Assembly: GCA_913031285.1 (NCBI GenBank)
Contig: CAJWEI010000001.1
Location: 43,685-107,684, forward strand
DNA: 64,000 nt
From: an uncultured Alphaproteobacteria bacterium
GTDB lineage: Bacteria; Pseudomonadota; Alphaproteobacteria; Rhodobacterales; Rhodobacteraceae
Direction of reading: 5' to 3'
The notes beneath the pieces were generated by a model. That model was not told the DNA's origin, searched no databases, and saw only the letters and a program-made list of their open reading frames with translations. This document shows, piece by piece, positions 51,341 through 61,756 of the stretch (position 1 is the stretch's first letter; each line of letters opens with the position of its first letter). The position numbers were made by a program, and so were the translations under genes.

Positions 51341-52615
51341 ATGAGCGCTTCCTCATATACCGCACCAATATTAGCTGCTGACGGGACACCGCTCAAAAAG
51401 AGCCTTAGCCGCGCTCTGAGACAGCAAAAACGACGTGCATTGATGCTGATTGCGCCTTTACTTATATTTATCTTTGTTGCTTTTATTATGCCAATTGTGT
51501 CGATGCTTTTCCGCTCAGTTGAAAATGATATTGTTGCAAATACACTGCCGCAGACGGTAATGGCTTTGCAGTCTTGGGATGCTGAAACTGGAGAGTTGCC
51601 GGGTGAAGATGTATATGCAGCATTTGCCTCAGACATTAAAATTGCTGCCAAAGCTAAAATTCACACTAAAGTTGGACTTAGGTTGAATTATGAGCAGTCT
51701 GGAATTGCCTCCTTGTTCAAGAAAACTGCCCGCAAGGCGAAAAAGTGGGATATGGAAACTGGTGGTCCTTTTAAAGAAAAGCTGATTGGAGTACATAAGA
51801 ACTGGGGAAAGACTGAAATTTGGCAGACGCTTAAAATTCACTCGTCTAGGTATACTACCGGGTATTTTCTCAACGCAATTGATATGCGCAAAACTGCCAT
51901 GGGACCTCAAAGGCAAGCAGAAGACAAACAAATATTGCTTCTATTGTTTCAGCGGACGCTAATAATGTCGCTTGTAATCACGGGATCTTGCATTTTGCTG
52001 GGTTATCCCGTGGCTTGGTTACTAGCTAATGTACCGGTACGGCAGGCTAATCTTCTTCTGATTTTAGTTTTGTTACCGTTTTGGACATCACTTTTGGTTC
52101 GGACATCTGCTTGGAAAGTGATGCTGCAACAGCAGGGTGTTATAAATGACCTCTTAGTTCAACTCGGTATGGTCGCAGACGGAGCAAGATTAGTTATGAT
52201 TAATAACCAAACCGGAACAATTGTAGCAATGACTCACATACTTCTCCCTTTTATGATTCTGCCCATGTACTCGGTTATGCAGACTATTCCGCCAACATAT
52301 TTGAGGGCCGCGAAATCACTTGGTGCCACGGATTGGACAGCTTTTTGGAGAGTTTATTTCCCGCAAACAGTTCCTGGTATTGGAGCGGGCTCCATTCTCG
52401 TTTTCATTTTAGCCATTGGCTATTATATTACCCCCGAGATTGTCGGCGGGACAAAAGGCGTATTTATTTCTAACCGCATCGCCTATTCTATCCTAAAGTC
52501 GCTAAACTGGGGACTTGGTGCTGCGCTTGCGACAATTTTATTGGTGGCTGTTCTGATACTCTATTGGGCTTATGACAAAATGGTAGGCATAGACAACGTT
52601 AAGTTGGGGGGCTGA
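51341..52615 (+). CDS. potB: Polyamine-type ABC importer permease 1, with long periplasmic insert
   Basis: Inner-membrane permease of 424 residues, about 120-140 longer than E. coli PotB. After the first helix (LIAPLLIFIFVAFIMPIV) comes a hydrophilic segment of about 135 residues (roughly residues 48-190) rich in lysine, before the next helices. The transmembrane core and the coupling motif AAKSLGATDWTAFWRVYFP are normal. The insert probably projects into the periplasm and may contact the binding protein. The next gene follows after four bases. Confidence 0.88.
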   Translation: MSASSYTAPILAADGTPLKKSLSRALRQQKRRALMLIAPLLIFIFVAFIMPIVSMLFRSVENDIVANTLPQTVMALQSWDAETGELPGEDVYAAFASDIKIAAKAKIHTKVGLRLNYEQSGIASLFKKTARKAKKWDMETGGPFKEKLIGVHKNWGKTEIWQTLKIHSSRYTTGYFLNAIDMRKTAMGPQRQAEDKQILLLLFQRTLIMSLVITGSCILLGYPVAWLLANVPVRQANLLLILVLLPFWTSLLVRTSAWKVMLQQQGVINDLLVQLGMVADGARLVMINNQTGTIVAMTHILLPFMILPMYSVMQTIPPTYLRAAKSLGATDWTAFWRVYFPQTVPGIGAGSILVFILAIGYYITPEIVGGTKGVFISNRIAYSILKSLNWGLGAALATILLVAVLILYWAYDKMVGIDNVKLGG

Positions 52616-52619
52616 GACC

Positions 52620-53831
52620 GTGGCGGCACTTACAGTGATCTCCCGTAAACCTTTATCTTTCGTATTTTGTTCGATGGCTATTTTGGGCGCTTTTGCCGGT
52701 TTGCTTATTGGAATGGCTCTTAATGTTGCGCCTCTTGGTTTGATTTGTGGGGCGGTCCTATCCGTCGGGCTATCTTTTGTTGTGCTCTCTGTGATGGACA
52801 ACGAAAAAATAGCGCGTTGGGGCCTGCTGGCTTTTTGGTCAGTTTGCGGGCTTTTCTCCTTTGGCTTAGCGGGAGGGCTGGCTGGGATTTTGTGGGGTTG
52901 GTTTTTTGGTTGGTTTGTGTTTTGGCTCTTTGAAGGCCGCTATCGTGCCCGTCTACAGCCCTATCTTTCCCCAAAACAAGTGTTGTGGCATTTTTCATTT
53001 CGCGTGATTTGTGGGGCAATTTTCACCTATCTCATAACGCCGATTATCGTTGTGATGCCGTTGTCCTTTAATTCTCAAGATTTCTTTACCTTTACGCCAG
53101 AAATGCTGCAGTTTGATCCAGCGGGATATTCGCTCAAGCATTATAAAGATTTTCTTAATAACAATGAGTGGCAGCGATCATTTAAAAACTCTTTGATGAT
53201 TGCACCTATCGCTACAATAATATCTGTTTGTCTTGGAACGCTCGCAGCGATTGGGCTGAGCCAGAGCCATGTTCCTTTCAAACGCCTAATTATGGCTCTA
53301 TTGATTTCCCCAATGATCGTACCGTTGATTATATCTGCCACAGGTATGTTTTTCTTTTATGCTTCTGTTGGAAACTTTTTGGAAAACAGCCTTGGTATCG
53401 ACAAAAATTTTGTAGGCTATGTAAAAGTAGTTTTAGCGCATAGTGTCCTAGGGATTCCCTTCGTAATTATCACTGTTACTGCAACTCTTGTAGGGTTCGA
53501 TAATTCACTAACCAGAGCGGCAGCAAATATGGGTGCCGATCCGATTACAACCTTTTTTAAAGTTCAGATGCCTCTGATACTACCTGGCGTCATTTCTGGC
53601 GGTTTATTTGCGTTTATTACTTCTTTTGATGAAGTCGTAGTTATTATGTTTGTTGGTTCAGCAAGTCAAAAAACTTTGCCTTGGCAGATGTTTACTGGAT
53701 TGAGAGAGCAGATTAGCCCGACAATCCTTGCGGTTGCCACCATTTTGGTGGTCTTTTCGATCGTGCTTTTGGCAACTCTTGAGTTGCTTAGACGCCGTTC
53801 TGAAAAACTGCGTGGTCTTAGCCCAATCTGA
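52620..53831 (+). CDS. potC: Polyamine-type ABC importer permease 2, with extra N-terminal helices
   Basis: Partner permease of 403 residues, starting at a GTG four bases after the previous stop. About 120 extra residues at the N-terminus form three or four additional hydrophobic helices (for example FCSMAILGAFAGLLIGMAL and FGLAGGLAGILWGWFFGWF), before the usual PotC-like core with the coupling motif AAANMGADPITTFFKVQMP. The extension has no recognised function. A gene for an acetylpolyamine amidohydrolase-like protein follows after 73 bp. Confidence 0.88.
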   Translation: MAALTVISRKPLSFVFCSMAILGAFAGLLIGMALNVAPLGLICGAVLSVGLSFVVLSVMDNEKIARWGLLAFWSVCGLFSFGLAGGLAGILWGWFFGWFVFWLFEGRYRARLQPYLSPKQVLWHFSFRVICGAIFTYLITPIIVVMPLSFNSQDFFTFTPEMLQFDPAGYSLKHYKDFLNNNEWQRSFKNSLMIAPIATIISVCLGTLAAIGLSQSHVPFKRLIMALLISPMIVPLIISATGMFFFYASVGNFLENSLGIDKNFVGYVKVVLAHSVLGIPFVIITVTATLVGFDNSLTRAAANMGADPITTFFKVQMPLILPGVISGGLFAFITSFDEVVVIMFVGSASQKTLPWQMFTGLREQISPTILAVATILVVFSIVLLATLELLRRRSEKLRGLSPI

Positions 53832-53904
53832 TTTCATCTGGTTTTTGAAAAGCTTTCACCAATTTAGTTTAATTGTAGGCTAAGATATTTAAAGGTACGA
53901 TATA

Positions 53905-54831
53905 ATGAAAACAGCTCTTATAACTCATAGAGAGTGCTTGGATCATATAACTCCACCGGGCCACCCAGAGCAAGTTGCGCGTCTGGAGTATATTTTGGAT
54001 TCTTTGAAATCTGTTGATTTGGAGCGCTTTGATGCGCGACTTGCAAATTACCAAGACCTACTGACGGTACACCCTCAAATCCATATCGATGAGGTCATTA
54101 AATCTGTACCCGAAAATGGATATCGCGCCATTGATGGAGATACTCATATGTCACCGGGTTCCTATAAGGCTACACTGCGTGCTGTAGGAGGAGTTTTACA
54201 GGCTGTAGATATGGTGATAGCGCAAACTGTGCAAAATGCATTCGTTGCCACACGCCCGCCGGGGCACCACGCTGAGCGCGAAACGGCAATGGGATTTTGT
54301 TTTTTTGGTAATGTTGCAATTGGTGCGAAACATGCGCTGAAGCATCACGGTCTTAAGCGTGTGGCAGTTGTTGATTTTGACGTGCATCATGGGAATGGAA
54401 CGCAGGATTTGTTATGGGATGAACCGGGCGCATTGTTCGTTACATCGCATCAATCCCCTCTTTGGCCCGGAACGGGAGCGCAAGATGAAAAGGGTGCCCA
54501 CAACAATATTGTGAATATACCTTTGGCGCCGCACGGAAACGGTGCGGATATGCGCGCTGCATATGAACGTTTTGCCTTTCCAAGGCTTGAAGCGTTTGAA
54601 CCGGAGTTAATTCTTATTTCTGCGGGTTTTGATGCGCATCGATCTGATCCGTTGGCTGAATTGAATTGGATGGAAGAAGATTTTTCTTGGTTAACCAAAC
54701 GGCTGATGTCGCTGGCCAAAAAACATTCAAAGGGTAGGCTGGTATCAGTCCTCGAAGGAGGTTACGATCTGCCAGCCTTGGCATCCTCCGTCAAAGTACA
54801 TGTTGAAACACTAAGCGAGATTACAAAATGA
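53905..54831 (+). CDS. Histone deacetylase-like amidohydrolase
   Basis: Zinc-dependent deacetylase of the arginase/HDAC fold with 308 residues. The catalytic residues are in place: RPPGHHAE (paired histidines), DFDVHHGNGTQ and SAGFDAHRSDPLA (zinc ligands). Bacterial relatives act on acetylpolyamines or other acetylated small molecules. Although it sits next to the polyamine importer, the HDAC-xseB-ispA-dxs order is recurrent in roseobacters and its stop overlaps xseB, so it belongs structurally to the isoprenoid operon. A link to polyamines is possible but not shown. Confidence 0.9.
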   Translation: MKTALITHRECLDHITPPGHPEQVARLEYILDSLKSVDLERFDARLANYQDLLTVHPQIHIDEVIKSVPENGYRAIDGDTHMSPGSYKATLRAVGGVLQAVDMVIAQTVQNAFVATRPPGHHAERETAMGFCFFGNVAIGAKHALKHHGLKRVAVVDFDVHHGNGTQDLLWDEPGALFVTSHQSPLWPGTGAQDEKGAHNNIVNIPLAPHGNGADMRAAYERFAFPRLEAFEPELILISAGFDAHRSDPLAELNWMEEDFSWLTKRLMSLAKKHSKGRLVSVLEGGYDLPALASSVKVHVETLSEITK

Positions 54832-55067
54832 CACAGACCCTAGTTGATGAAATGAGCTTTGAAGATGCGATGAGAGAACTTGAACAGGTGGTCAGCGATC
54901 TGGAGCGTGGCGATGTCGCGTTGGAGCTTTCAATCAAACTTTATGAACGTGGTGCGGAGTTGAAAAAACGCTGTGAAACTAAGCTCAAAGAGGCAGAAGA
55001 AAAAGTTGCAGCTATTACCATAGATAGTTCTGGTAAACTGGGAATGAAGCCGGTTGAAGGGCTTTGA
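54828..55067 (+). CDS. xseB: Exodeoxyribonuclease VII small subunit
   Basis: Binds XseA to form an exonuclease on single-stranded DNA. The 79 residues are normal and helical; SFEDAMRELEQVVSDLERGD is the family core. It overlaps the previous gene by four bases (ATGA) and ispA by one (TGATG), an arrangement typical of the xseB-ispA-dxs operon. Confidence 0.95.
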   Translation: MTQTLVDEMSFEDAMRELEQVVSDLERGDVALELSIKLYERGAELKKRCETKLKEAEEKVAAITIDSSGKLGMKPVEGL

Positions 55068-55936
55068 TGTTTTTGAAAGACCTCCAAAAAAACGGGCAGG
55101 CTACCCAGGAGCATCTGGATAAGTATTTAAACTCATGGGGAGATTCCGACGTTATTTCCGCCATGCGCCATGCTTTGAACGGTGGCAAACGACTTCGTGC
55201 CTATTTAGCCGTCAAAGGTGCTGCTGCTTATGATATTCCAATCGATCAGTCGATTTGGCCTGCAAGTGCGATTGAAGCTATTCATGCCTATTCTCTTGTA
55301 CATGATGATTTGCCTTGTATGGATGATGACGATCTTCGACGCGGGATCCCCACTATTCATAAGAAATGGAATAATGCGACTGCTGTTCTTGCGGGAGATG
55401 CCTTGCAATCTCTCGGTTTTGAGCTGGTTTTGAATCCAGCTTGCAGCGAAAAGGAATCTGTACGGAGTGAGCTTGCACTTTCACTTGCCAAAGCTGCGGG
55501 TGGGCAGGGAATGGTTTTGGGGCAAGCCTTGGATATTGCTGCAGAATCAGCGCAGACACCACTCGATTTAGACCAAATCACTGCGTTGCAACGGGGTAAA
55601 ACAGGGGCTTTGCTCGGGTGGGCCGTAAAAAGTGGAGCCATATTAGCCCAAGAAGATCCAATGCCTTTAAGCCTTTATGCACAAGCGGTTGGCCTTGCCT
55701 TTCAGATTGCTGACGATGTTCTGGATGTACAGGGCGATCCGGAAAAGGCGGGCAAACGGCTTATGAAAGATGCTTCGGCTGGAAAGGCGACTTTTGTCTC
55801 GCTTCTTGGCCTTGAACAGGCAAAAGCAAGGTCCCAGCATTTGATTGATCAAGCCTGTGATGCTGTGTCACCCCTTGGTAAAGGTGCCGACGCCTTGCAG
55901 CAGTGTGCTAAGTTCATTATCTCGCGAGACAGTTAA
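55067..55936 (+). CDS. ispA: Farnesyl/geranyl diphosphate synthase
   Basis: Condenses isopentenyl diphosphate with allylic diphosphates to make farnesyl diphosphate. It has 289 residues from the ATG at 55067, overlapping the xseB stop. The first aspartate-rich motif is VHDDLPCMDDDDLRRG and the second is QIADDVLD. ALNGGKRLRAYL and LQRGKTGALLGWAVKSG match. It supplies precursor to UppP recycling and UbiA-dependent ubiquinone synthesis. Confidence 0.95.
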   Translation: MFLKDLQKNGQATQEHLDKYLNSWGDSDVISAMRHALNGGKRLRAYLAVKGAAAYDIPIDQSIWPASAIEAIHAYSLVHDDLPCMDDDDLRRGIPTIHKKWNNATAVLAGDALQSLGFELVLNPACSEKESVRSELALSLAKAAGGQGMVLGQALDIAAESAQTPLDLDQITALQRGKTGALLGWAVKSGAILAQEDPMPLSLYAQAVGLAFQIADDVLDVQGDPEKAGKRLMKDASAGKATFVSLLGLEQAKARSQHLIDQACDAVSPLGKGADALQQCAKFIISRDS

Positions 55937-55957
55937 AGCCATTAGATAAGAAGTGCT

Positions 55958-57883
55958 ATGTCGAACTACGCCTATACTCCGTTGTTGGATCAGATCGGGT
56001 TTCCGTCTGATTTAAAGCGTTTCAACGATGCAGAGCTTGAACGAGTAGCTCATGAATTGCGCACCGAGACTATTTTGGCTGTTTCTGAAACCGGCGGTCA
56101 TCTTGGTGCTGGCCTTGGGGTCGTTGAACTAACCGTGGCCTTACACGCTGTATTTGATGCTCCTAAGGACAAGCTGATTTGGGATGTCAGCCATCAGGCT
56201 TATCCCCATAAAATATTGACTGGCCGGCGCGAACGAATTCGTACTTTGCGCCAAAAAGATGGATTGAGCGGTTTCACCAAACGCAGCGAATCCCCTTTTG
56301 ATCCCTTCGGAGCAGCACATTCCAGCACTTCTATCAGCGCAGCTTTGGGGTTCGCGGTTGCACGAGATCTTGGTGGAGTTTGCGAGACGGGACATGGAGC
56401 TTCAATCGCCATCATCGGTGATGGCGCGATGAGCGCAGGCATGGCCTATGAAGCAATGAACAATGCAGGACACCTAAAAAAGCCCTTGATCGTAATCCTG
56501 AACGACAATGAGATGTCGATTGCGCCACCAGTTGGGGCTTTATCTTCTTATTTGTCCCAGCTCTATGGGGGCGCACAATTTCAAGACTTTAAAGAAGTGG
56601 CTAAAGGCGCGATTAGCTTTCTGCCAGAACCGTTTCGCGAAGGTGCCAAGCGCGCTAAAGATATGATCAAAGGCATGGCTGTTGGTGGCACTCTGTTTGA
56701 AGCATTGGGCTTTTCTTATATTGGTCCAATCGATGGCCATAATATGAAACAGCTTTTGCCAGTTTTAAGAATGGTCAAAGAGCGCGCAATAGGCCCTATG
56801 CTCATTCATGTGTTAACGAAAAAGGGAAAAGGCTATGGACCGGCTGAGTCTGCGCGCGACAGAGGGCACGCGACGGCAAAGTTCGATGTTCTAAACGGAA
56901 AACAAAAGATATCAATTTCTAATGCGCCGTCTTACACCAGCATTTTTGCCAACGCTCTTCTCAAAGAAGCTAAGGATGACCCTAATATCTGCGCCATAAC
57001 GGCCGCGATGCAAGATGGAACTGGCCTAAATCTTTTCGCGGAGCGCTATCCGTCGCGATGCTTTGATGTTGGCATCGCTGAACAACATGGTGTGACCTTT
57101 GCTGCAGGGCTTGCTGCTGGTGGTTTGAAGCCGTTCTGTGTAATGTATTCTACTTTTTTACAACGCGGATACGATCAAATTGTACACGACGTTGCATTGC
57201 AAAACCTGCCGGTGCGTTTTGCGATTGATCGTGCGGGATTTGTTGGTGCAGATGGTGCAACTCATGCTGGCAGCTTTGATGTTGCATATTTGAGCAATCT
57301 GCCGGGGATGGTTGTGATGGCCGCAGCTGATGAAGCTGAACTGTGTCATATGGTGGCAACTGCTGCGGCATATGAAGATGGTCCGATTGCCTTTCGCTAT
57401 CCACGTGGCGAGGGGCAGGGCACCGAGTTGCCCGAGCGGGGTGTTCCACTAGTGATAGGCAAAGGAAGAATTGTTCAAGACGGCCGAGGGCTTGCAATTT
57501 TATCCTTTGGAACTCGGCTTGGCGAAGTTCTTAAAGCGGCTGACACGTTAAGTGCCAAAGGCCTCAAACCAACGATTGCAGACGCGCGTTTCGCTAAGCC
57601 GCTGGACAGAGATCTAATCTTATCCCTCTCAGAAAGTCACGATATTTTGGTTACGATAGAAGAAGGTGCGATTGGTGGGTTTGGGTCGCATGTTATGCAG
57701 CTTTTGTCTGACGAAGGTCACTTTGATCAGGGACTAAAATTCCGATCAATGGTTTTGCCAGACACCTTTATTGGTCACTCTACCCCAGAGGATATGTATA
57801 AGACAGCTGGTTTGGATGCAGAAAGTATTGAAAAGAAGCTGTTGGATTTAATCGGTGTCAAGGAGCTTAAGTCCAAGGCTTGA
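55958..57883 (+). CDS. dxs: 1-deoxy-D-xylulose-5-phosphate synthase
   Basis: Thiamine-diphosphate enzyme for the first step of the MEP isoprenoid pathway, joining pyruvate and glyceraldehyde 3-phosphate. It has 641 residues. Key segments are [17 protein letters not shown], the TPP-binding [18 protein letters not shown], the [18 protein letters not shown] catalytic Glu region, and a transketolase C-terminal domain. It is 21 bp downstream of ispA and ends ten bases from the convergent pyrF. Confidence 0.97.
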   Translation: MSNYAYTPLLDQIGFPSDLKRFNDAELERVAHELRTETILAVSETGGHLGAGLGVVELTVALHAVFDAPKDKLIWDVSHQAYPHKILTGRRERIRTLRQKDGLSGFTKRSESPFDPFGAAHSSTSISAALGFAVARDLGGVCETGHGASIAIIGDGAMSAGMAYEAMNNAGHLKKPLIVILNDNEMSIAPPVGALSSYLSQLYGGAQFQDFKEVAKGAISFLPEPFREGAKRAKDMIKGMAVGGTLFEALGFSYIGPIDGHNMKQLLPVLRMVKERAIGPMLIHVLTKKGKGYGPAESARDRGHATAKFDVLNGKQKISISNAPSYTSIFANALLKEAKDDPNICAITAAMQDGTGLNLFAERYPSRCFDVGIAEQHGVTFAAGLAAGGLKPFCVMYSTFLQRGYDQIVHDVALQNLPVRFAIDRAGFVGADGATHAGSFDVAYLSNLPGMVVMAAADEAELCHMVATAAAYEDGPIAFRYPRGEGQGTELPERGVPLVIGKGRIVQDGRGLAILSFGTRLGEVLKAADTLSAKGLKPTIADARFAKPLDRDLILSLSESHDILVTIEEGAIGGFGSHVMQLLSDEGHFDQGLKFRSMVLPDTFIGHSTPEDMYKTAGLDAESIEKKLLDLIGVKELKSKA

Positions 57884-57892
57884 GTTACAGCC

Positions 57893-58588
57893 TCAGGTCG
57901 CGTCATGAATTTCGTTTATCACTGATTGGGCCGCTTTTCGTGGGTCATTGGACTGCCATATTGGGCGGCCAACAACAATATAGTCTGCCCCAGTTTTGAT
58001 TGCCTGTTTAGGGGTAGTAATACGTTTTTGATCACCTTTATCAGAGCCCGTTGGCCTTATGCCTGGAGTAACAATCAACCGGTTTCGAGCTGTGGGAAGT
58101 TGTCGAATAAGTCTGGCCTCCTGAGGCGACGCAATAACGCCGTCAGCACCAGCTTCAAATGCTTTTTCAGCGCGTTCAACTACAAGGTTTTTGACATTGC
58201 CTGGCTTTATTAAACTGGCAGTCAGATCACTGCGATCCATAGAGGTCAGGATTGTGACTGCAAGAATTTTCGTATTATGCCCTGACGCTCCTTCTTTGGC
58301 CGCCCGGACAACGTGAGGATCCCCATGCACAGTTAAAAAATCTAAATCAAACTGAGCTAAGCCCCGCACTGCGCGTTCGACTGTCGTTCCAATATCAAAC
58401 AATTTCATATCTAGGAAAATGCGTTTGCCATGCTCTTGCTTGAGCTCGTTGGCCAGTGCAAGTCCGCCACTAGTTAACATCCCTAAGCCGATTTTATAAA
58501 AAGATACGGTGTCTGCAAGCTTGTTTGCCAGCTTAAGCCCCACAATTGCATTTGGGACGTCTATTGCGACAATAAGTTTATCCGTCAT
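57893..58588 (-). CDS. pyrF: Orotidine-5'-phosphate decarboxylase
   Basis: Last step of UMP synthesis. The start is the ATG at 58588 (MTDKLIVAIDVPNA, 231 residues), preferred over 58606. The catalytic Asp-Lys-Asp motif reads LDMKLFDIGTTVERA, with ILAVTILTSMD and the phosphate-binding VVGRPIWQS near the end. It is convergent with dxs, with no obvious terminator between them. Confidence 0.95.
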   Translation of the reverse strand: MTDKLIVAIDVPNAIVGLKLANKLADTVSFYKIGLGMLTSGGLALANELKQEHGKRIFLDMKLFDIGTTVERAVRGLAQFDLDFLTVHGDPHVVRAAKEGASGHNTKILAVTILTSMDRSDLTASLIKPGNVKNLVVERAEKAFEAGADGVIASPQEARLIRQLPTARNRLIVTPGIRPTGSDKGDQKRITTPKQAIKTGADYIVVGRPIWQSNDPRKAAQSVINEIHDAT

Positions 58589-58883
58589 TATATAAATCCT
58601 ATTCATTCAATCCTTATGCTTTACGCATGCCAAAAGGAGGGCGTCAAGAAGCCAACGAAAACGTTTGGCAGCGCATTGTAAATTTCAAAAAACTAACTTC
58701 TTTTTTAATTAAATACTAAAAATGAACGGATTTAGTATTTGAGACGCACCAGATAGGAAAAGTGCCCAAAGGGCCAGCACTGATCATCAGGGTCTAAAAA
58801 TAGCTTAAACTTATAACGTTAAATATTATTTATGGTTACACGGCAATATTCTACGAATAGATCAATATAGCAGATTGCTTCGT
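58589..58883. other. Short gap between pyrF and the clpB promoter
   Basis: About 295 bp, AT-rich, with nothing recognised beyond the expected pyrF promoter side. Confidence 0.35.
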
Positions 58884-58913
58884 CTTGAATGGTGACCCAT
58901 TAGCGCCCATATA
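58884..58913 (+). promoter_or_regulatory. Sigma32-like heat-shock promoter of clpB
   Basis: CTTGAA (58884-58889), a 17-bp spacer and CCATATA (58907-58913) lie about 75 bp ahead of the clpB start. This agrees with the RpoH promoter pattern CTTGAA-N-CCATAT in alphaproteobacteria and with clpB being a heat-shock gene. Confidence 0.5.
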
Positions 58914-58986
58914 TAATCTGAAGGTTCAATCGGGTGTGCTGCGTGTCAGGCGCCCATTATGAGCGCTTACGGAAAGGAGACTAACC

Positions 58987-61605
58987 ATGGACTTAAGCAG
59001 GTTCACGGAAAGGTCGCGTGGGTTTATACACGCGGCACAAACAATTGCAATCAGGGAAAATCACCAGCGGCTTGAACCGCTGCATTTGTTGAAAGCGCTA
59101 CTGGATGATCCAGAAGGCTTTGCTGCTAAACTGATGGCGCGTGCAAATGGAAATCACTCACGCGTTAAAGAACAAGTTGAAATCGACTTTGCCAAGCTTC
59201 CCAAAATTACAGGTGATACTGGTCAGATGTTGCTTGACAGCGCTACTTTGAAAGTTACGACAGAAGCTGAACAATTATCAATTAAAGCAAAAGACCAGTT
59301 TGTATCAGTCGAACGTCTTCTGATGGCTCTTGCTATGGTGCAATCCGCTGCCAAAAAGGCCTTGGAGGAGGGCGGTGTCTCTGCTCAGGGGCTTAACGGC
59401 GCTATAGATGACTTGCGCAAAGGTCGTTCCGTTGACAGCGTGAATGCAGAAGATGGCTATGATGCTTTGGACAAATATGCTCAAGATCTGACTGCTGCTG
59501 CGCGGGAGGGAAAAATCGATCCCATTATCGGGCGAGAGGACGAAATTCGACGTGCGATGCAAGTCTTGTCGCGGCGGACAAAAAACAACCCGGTTTTGAT
59601 AGGAGAACCCGGTGTTGGTAAAACAGCCATCGCCGAAGGGATGGCTTTACGCATCAATAATGGCGACGTCCCAGAGTCGCTTAGAAACAAGCGGCTCATG
59701 TCACTTGATATGGGTGCGTTAATTGCAGGAGCAAAATATCGAGGTGAATTTGAAGAGCGTTTAAAATTTATTCTGTATGAAATCGCTGCTGCCGCTGGAG
59801 AGATTATTTTGTTTATTGACGAAATGCACACATTGGTTGGCGCTGGCAAAACTGATGGCGCGATGGATGCAGCCAATCTGATAAAACCCGCACTCGCGCG
59901 AGGAGAGCTACATTGTATAGGCGCGACCACTCTGACCGAATATCGTAAATACGTAGAAAAGGATGCTGCCTTAGCACGTCGTTTCCAGCCTGTTGTTGTC
60001 TCAGAACCAACGGTTGAGGATACCATAAGCATCTTGCGTGGCATTAAAGAAAAATATGAACTGCACCATGGTGTGCGTGTCACTGATAGCGCATTAGTGT
60101 CCGCCGCAACTTTGTCGCATCGTTATATCACGGATCGTTTCTTGCCCGACAAGGCAATAGATTTGATTGATGAGGCGGCGAGCAGGCTGCGAATGGAATT
60201 GGATAGTAAACCTGAAGATATAGATGATCTTGATCGCGAAATTCTTCAAAAGCAGATTGAAATTGCAGCATTGCGCCTTGAAAAAGACGTAGCCTCTAAG
60301 GAACGGCTGAAAGATCTTTACTCAGGCCTTTCTGAATTACAGGGTCAGAGTGCCGCTCTAACAGCTCAGTGGCAAGCTGAACGCAATAAACTGGCTGAGG
60401 CAAGGGACCTAAAAGAACGGTTGGAAAGTTTGCGAGCTGAGCTGGATATATCCAAGCGTCAAGGCAATCTTGCGCGTGCGGGTGAATTATCTTATGGAAT
60501 CATCCCCCAGATTGAAAAAAAGGTCTTAGAATCGGAAAACCATGACGCTGGATCAATGATGCTCGAAGAAGCGGTGCGTCCTGAACAAATCGCAAACGTG
60601 GTCGAGCGATGGACTGGTATTCCAATGGCCAAAATGCTCGAAGGCGAACGTGAAAAGCTATTGCGTATGGAAGAGGAATTGGGTGCGCGTGTCGTCGGCC
60701 AAGCTAAGGCTATTAGTGCGCTGGCAAATGCAGTGAGACGAGCGCGTGCTGGTCTTAACGATGAGAATAGGCCGCTTGGTTCATTTTTGTTTCTTGGACC
60801 TACTGGAGTGGGCAAAACGGAACTGACCAAAGCAGTGGCTAACTTTCTGTTTGATGACGACAATGCAATGATACGTGTAGATATGTCTGAGTTTATGGAG
60901 AAACATGCCGTTGCTCGTTTGATCGGAGCGCCCCCTGGATATGTTGGCTATGATGAAGGTGGAGTCTTGACTGAAGCTGTGCGTCGAAGGCCCTATCAAG
61001 TCGTACTTTTTGATGAAGTCGAAAAGGCCCATCCTGACGTATTTAATGTATTGCTGCAGGTTCTTGATGATGGAATTTTAACTGATGGTCAGGGCCATAC
61101 CGTTGATTTCAAACAGACGCTTATTATTCTGACCTCCAATTTGGGATCGCAGGCGTTGAGCCAGCTGCCAGAAGGGGTGGGAAGTGGTGAGGCTATATTT
61201 GATGTGATGCAGGCTATTCGCGCGCATTTCAGACCGGAGTTTTTAAATCGGTTGGATGAGACGATTATTTTTGATCGTTTAGGCCGTGATGATATGGGGG
61301 CGATAGTGGATATTCAGTTGGCCCAGCTTTTTGCCCGTATGGTAGACAGGAAGATTACTCTGTCTCTGGACGCGCAAGCTCGGGCTTGGCTTGCGAATAA
61401 GGGGTATGACCCTGTATTTGGCGCGCGTCCGCTGAAACGTGTGATCCAGCGTGCCCTGCAAGATCCGCTTGCAGAAATGATTTTATCGGGTGACCTTTTA
61501 ACAGGGCAAACCATAGAGGTTTCAGCAAAAGGTGATGGGCTCATGGTTGGTGATAAAGTATCTCATTCTACCCAGTGTGCCCCAGACAGTGCTATTTTGC
61601 ACTAA
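58987..61605 (+). CDS. clpB: Chaperone ClpB (disaggregase)
   Basis: Hexameric AAA+ machine that rescues aggregated proteins together with DnaK. It has 872 residues. An N-terminal Clp repeat domain is followed by AAA1 with Walker [10 protein letters not shown] (about residue 205), Walker [13 protein letters not shown], a coiled-coil middle domain (about 400-530, [15 protein letters not shown]), AAA2 with GPTGVGKTE (about residue 604), and the small C-terminal domain. A strong AAAGGAG site precedes the start. A sigma32-like promoter lies upstream. Confidence 0.97.
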   Translation: MDLSRFTERSRGFIHAAQTIAIRENHQRLEPLHLLKALLDDPEGFAAKLMARANGNHSRVKEQVEIDFAKLPKITGDTGQMLLDSATLKVTTEAEQLSIKAKDQFVSVERLLMALAMVQSAAKKALEEGGVSAQGLNGAIDDLRKGRSVDSVNAEDGYDALDKYAQDLTAAAREGKIDPIIGREDEIRRAMQVLSRRTKNNPVLIGEPGVGKTAIAEGMALRINNGDVPESLRNKRLMSLDMGALIAGAKYRGEFEERLKFILYEIAAAAGEIILFIDEMHTLVGAGKTDGAMDAANLIKPALARGELHCIGATTLTEYRKYVEKDAALARRFQPVVVSEPTVEDTISILRGIKEKYELHHGVRVTDSALVSAATLSHRYITDRFLPDKAIDLIDEAASRLRMELDSKPEDIDDLDREILQKQIEIAALRLEKDVASKERLKDLYSGLSELQGQSAALTAQWQAERNKLAEARDLKERLESLRAELDISKRQGNLARAGELSYGIIPQIEKKVLESENHDAGSMMLEEAVRPEQIANVVERWTGIPMAKMLEGEREKLLRMEEELGARVVGQAKAISALANAVRRARAGLNDENRPLGSFLFLGPTGVGKTELTKAVANFLFDDDNAMIRVDMSEFMEKHAVARLIGAPPGYVGYDEGGVLTEAVRRRPYQVVLFDEVEKAHPDVFNVLLQVLDDGILTDGQGHTVDFKQTLIILTSNLGSQALSQLPEGVGSGEAIFDVMQAIRAHFRPEFLNRLDETIIFDRLGRDDMGAIVDIQLAQLFARMVDRKITLSLDAQARAWLANKGYDPVFGARPLKRVIQRALQDPLAEMILSGDLLTGQTIEVSAKGDGLMVGDKVSHSTQCAPDSAILH

Positions 61606-61756
61606 CTTGCTGTGGATAGAGAAGGCATAAAATTCTCGTCGGGAGTCATTGTTAACGAGGCAAAAGTTTTTAATCGGCCAATAAGTCGTAAAGAGATGTT
61701 TTTGGAAATTGGACTGGAAGGCACTACTCTTAACAGATTGGTTTAAGGAGAAAGAT

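Noticed and set aside
53905..54831. HDAC-like gene as part of the polyamine importer operon
   Set aside because: Its stop overlaps xseB and the HDAC-xseB-ispA-dxs order recurs in the group, so position beside the importer alone is not evidence of a shared pathway.
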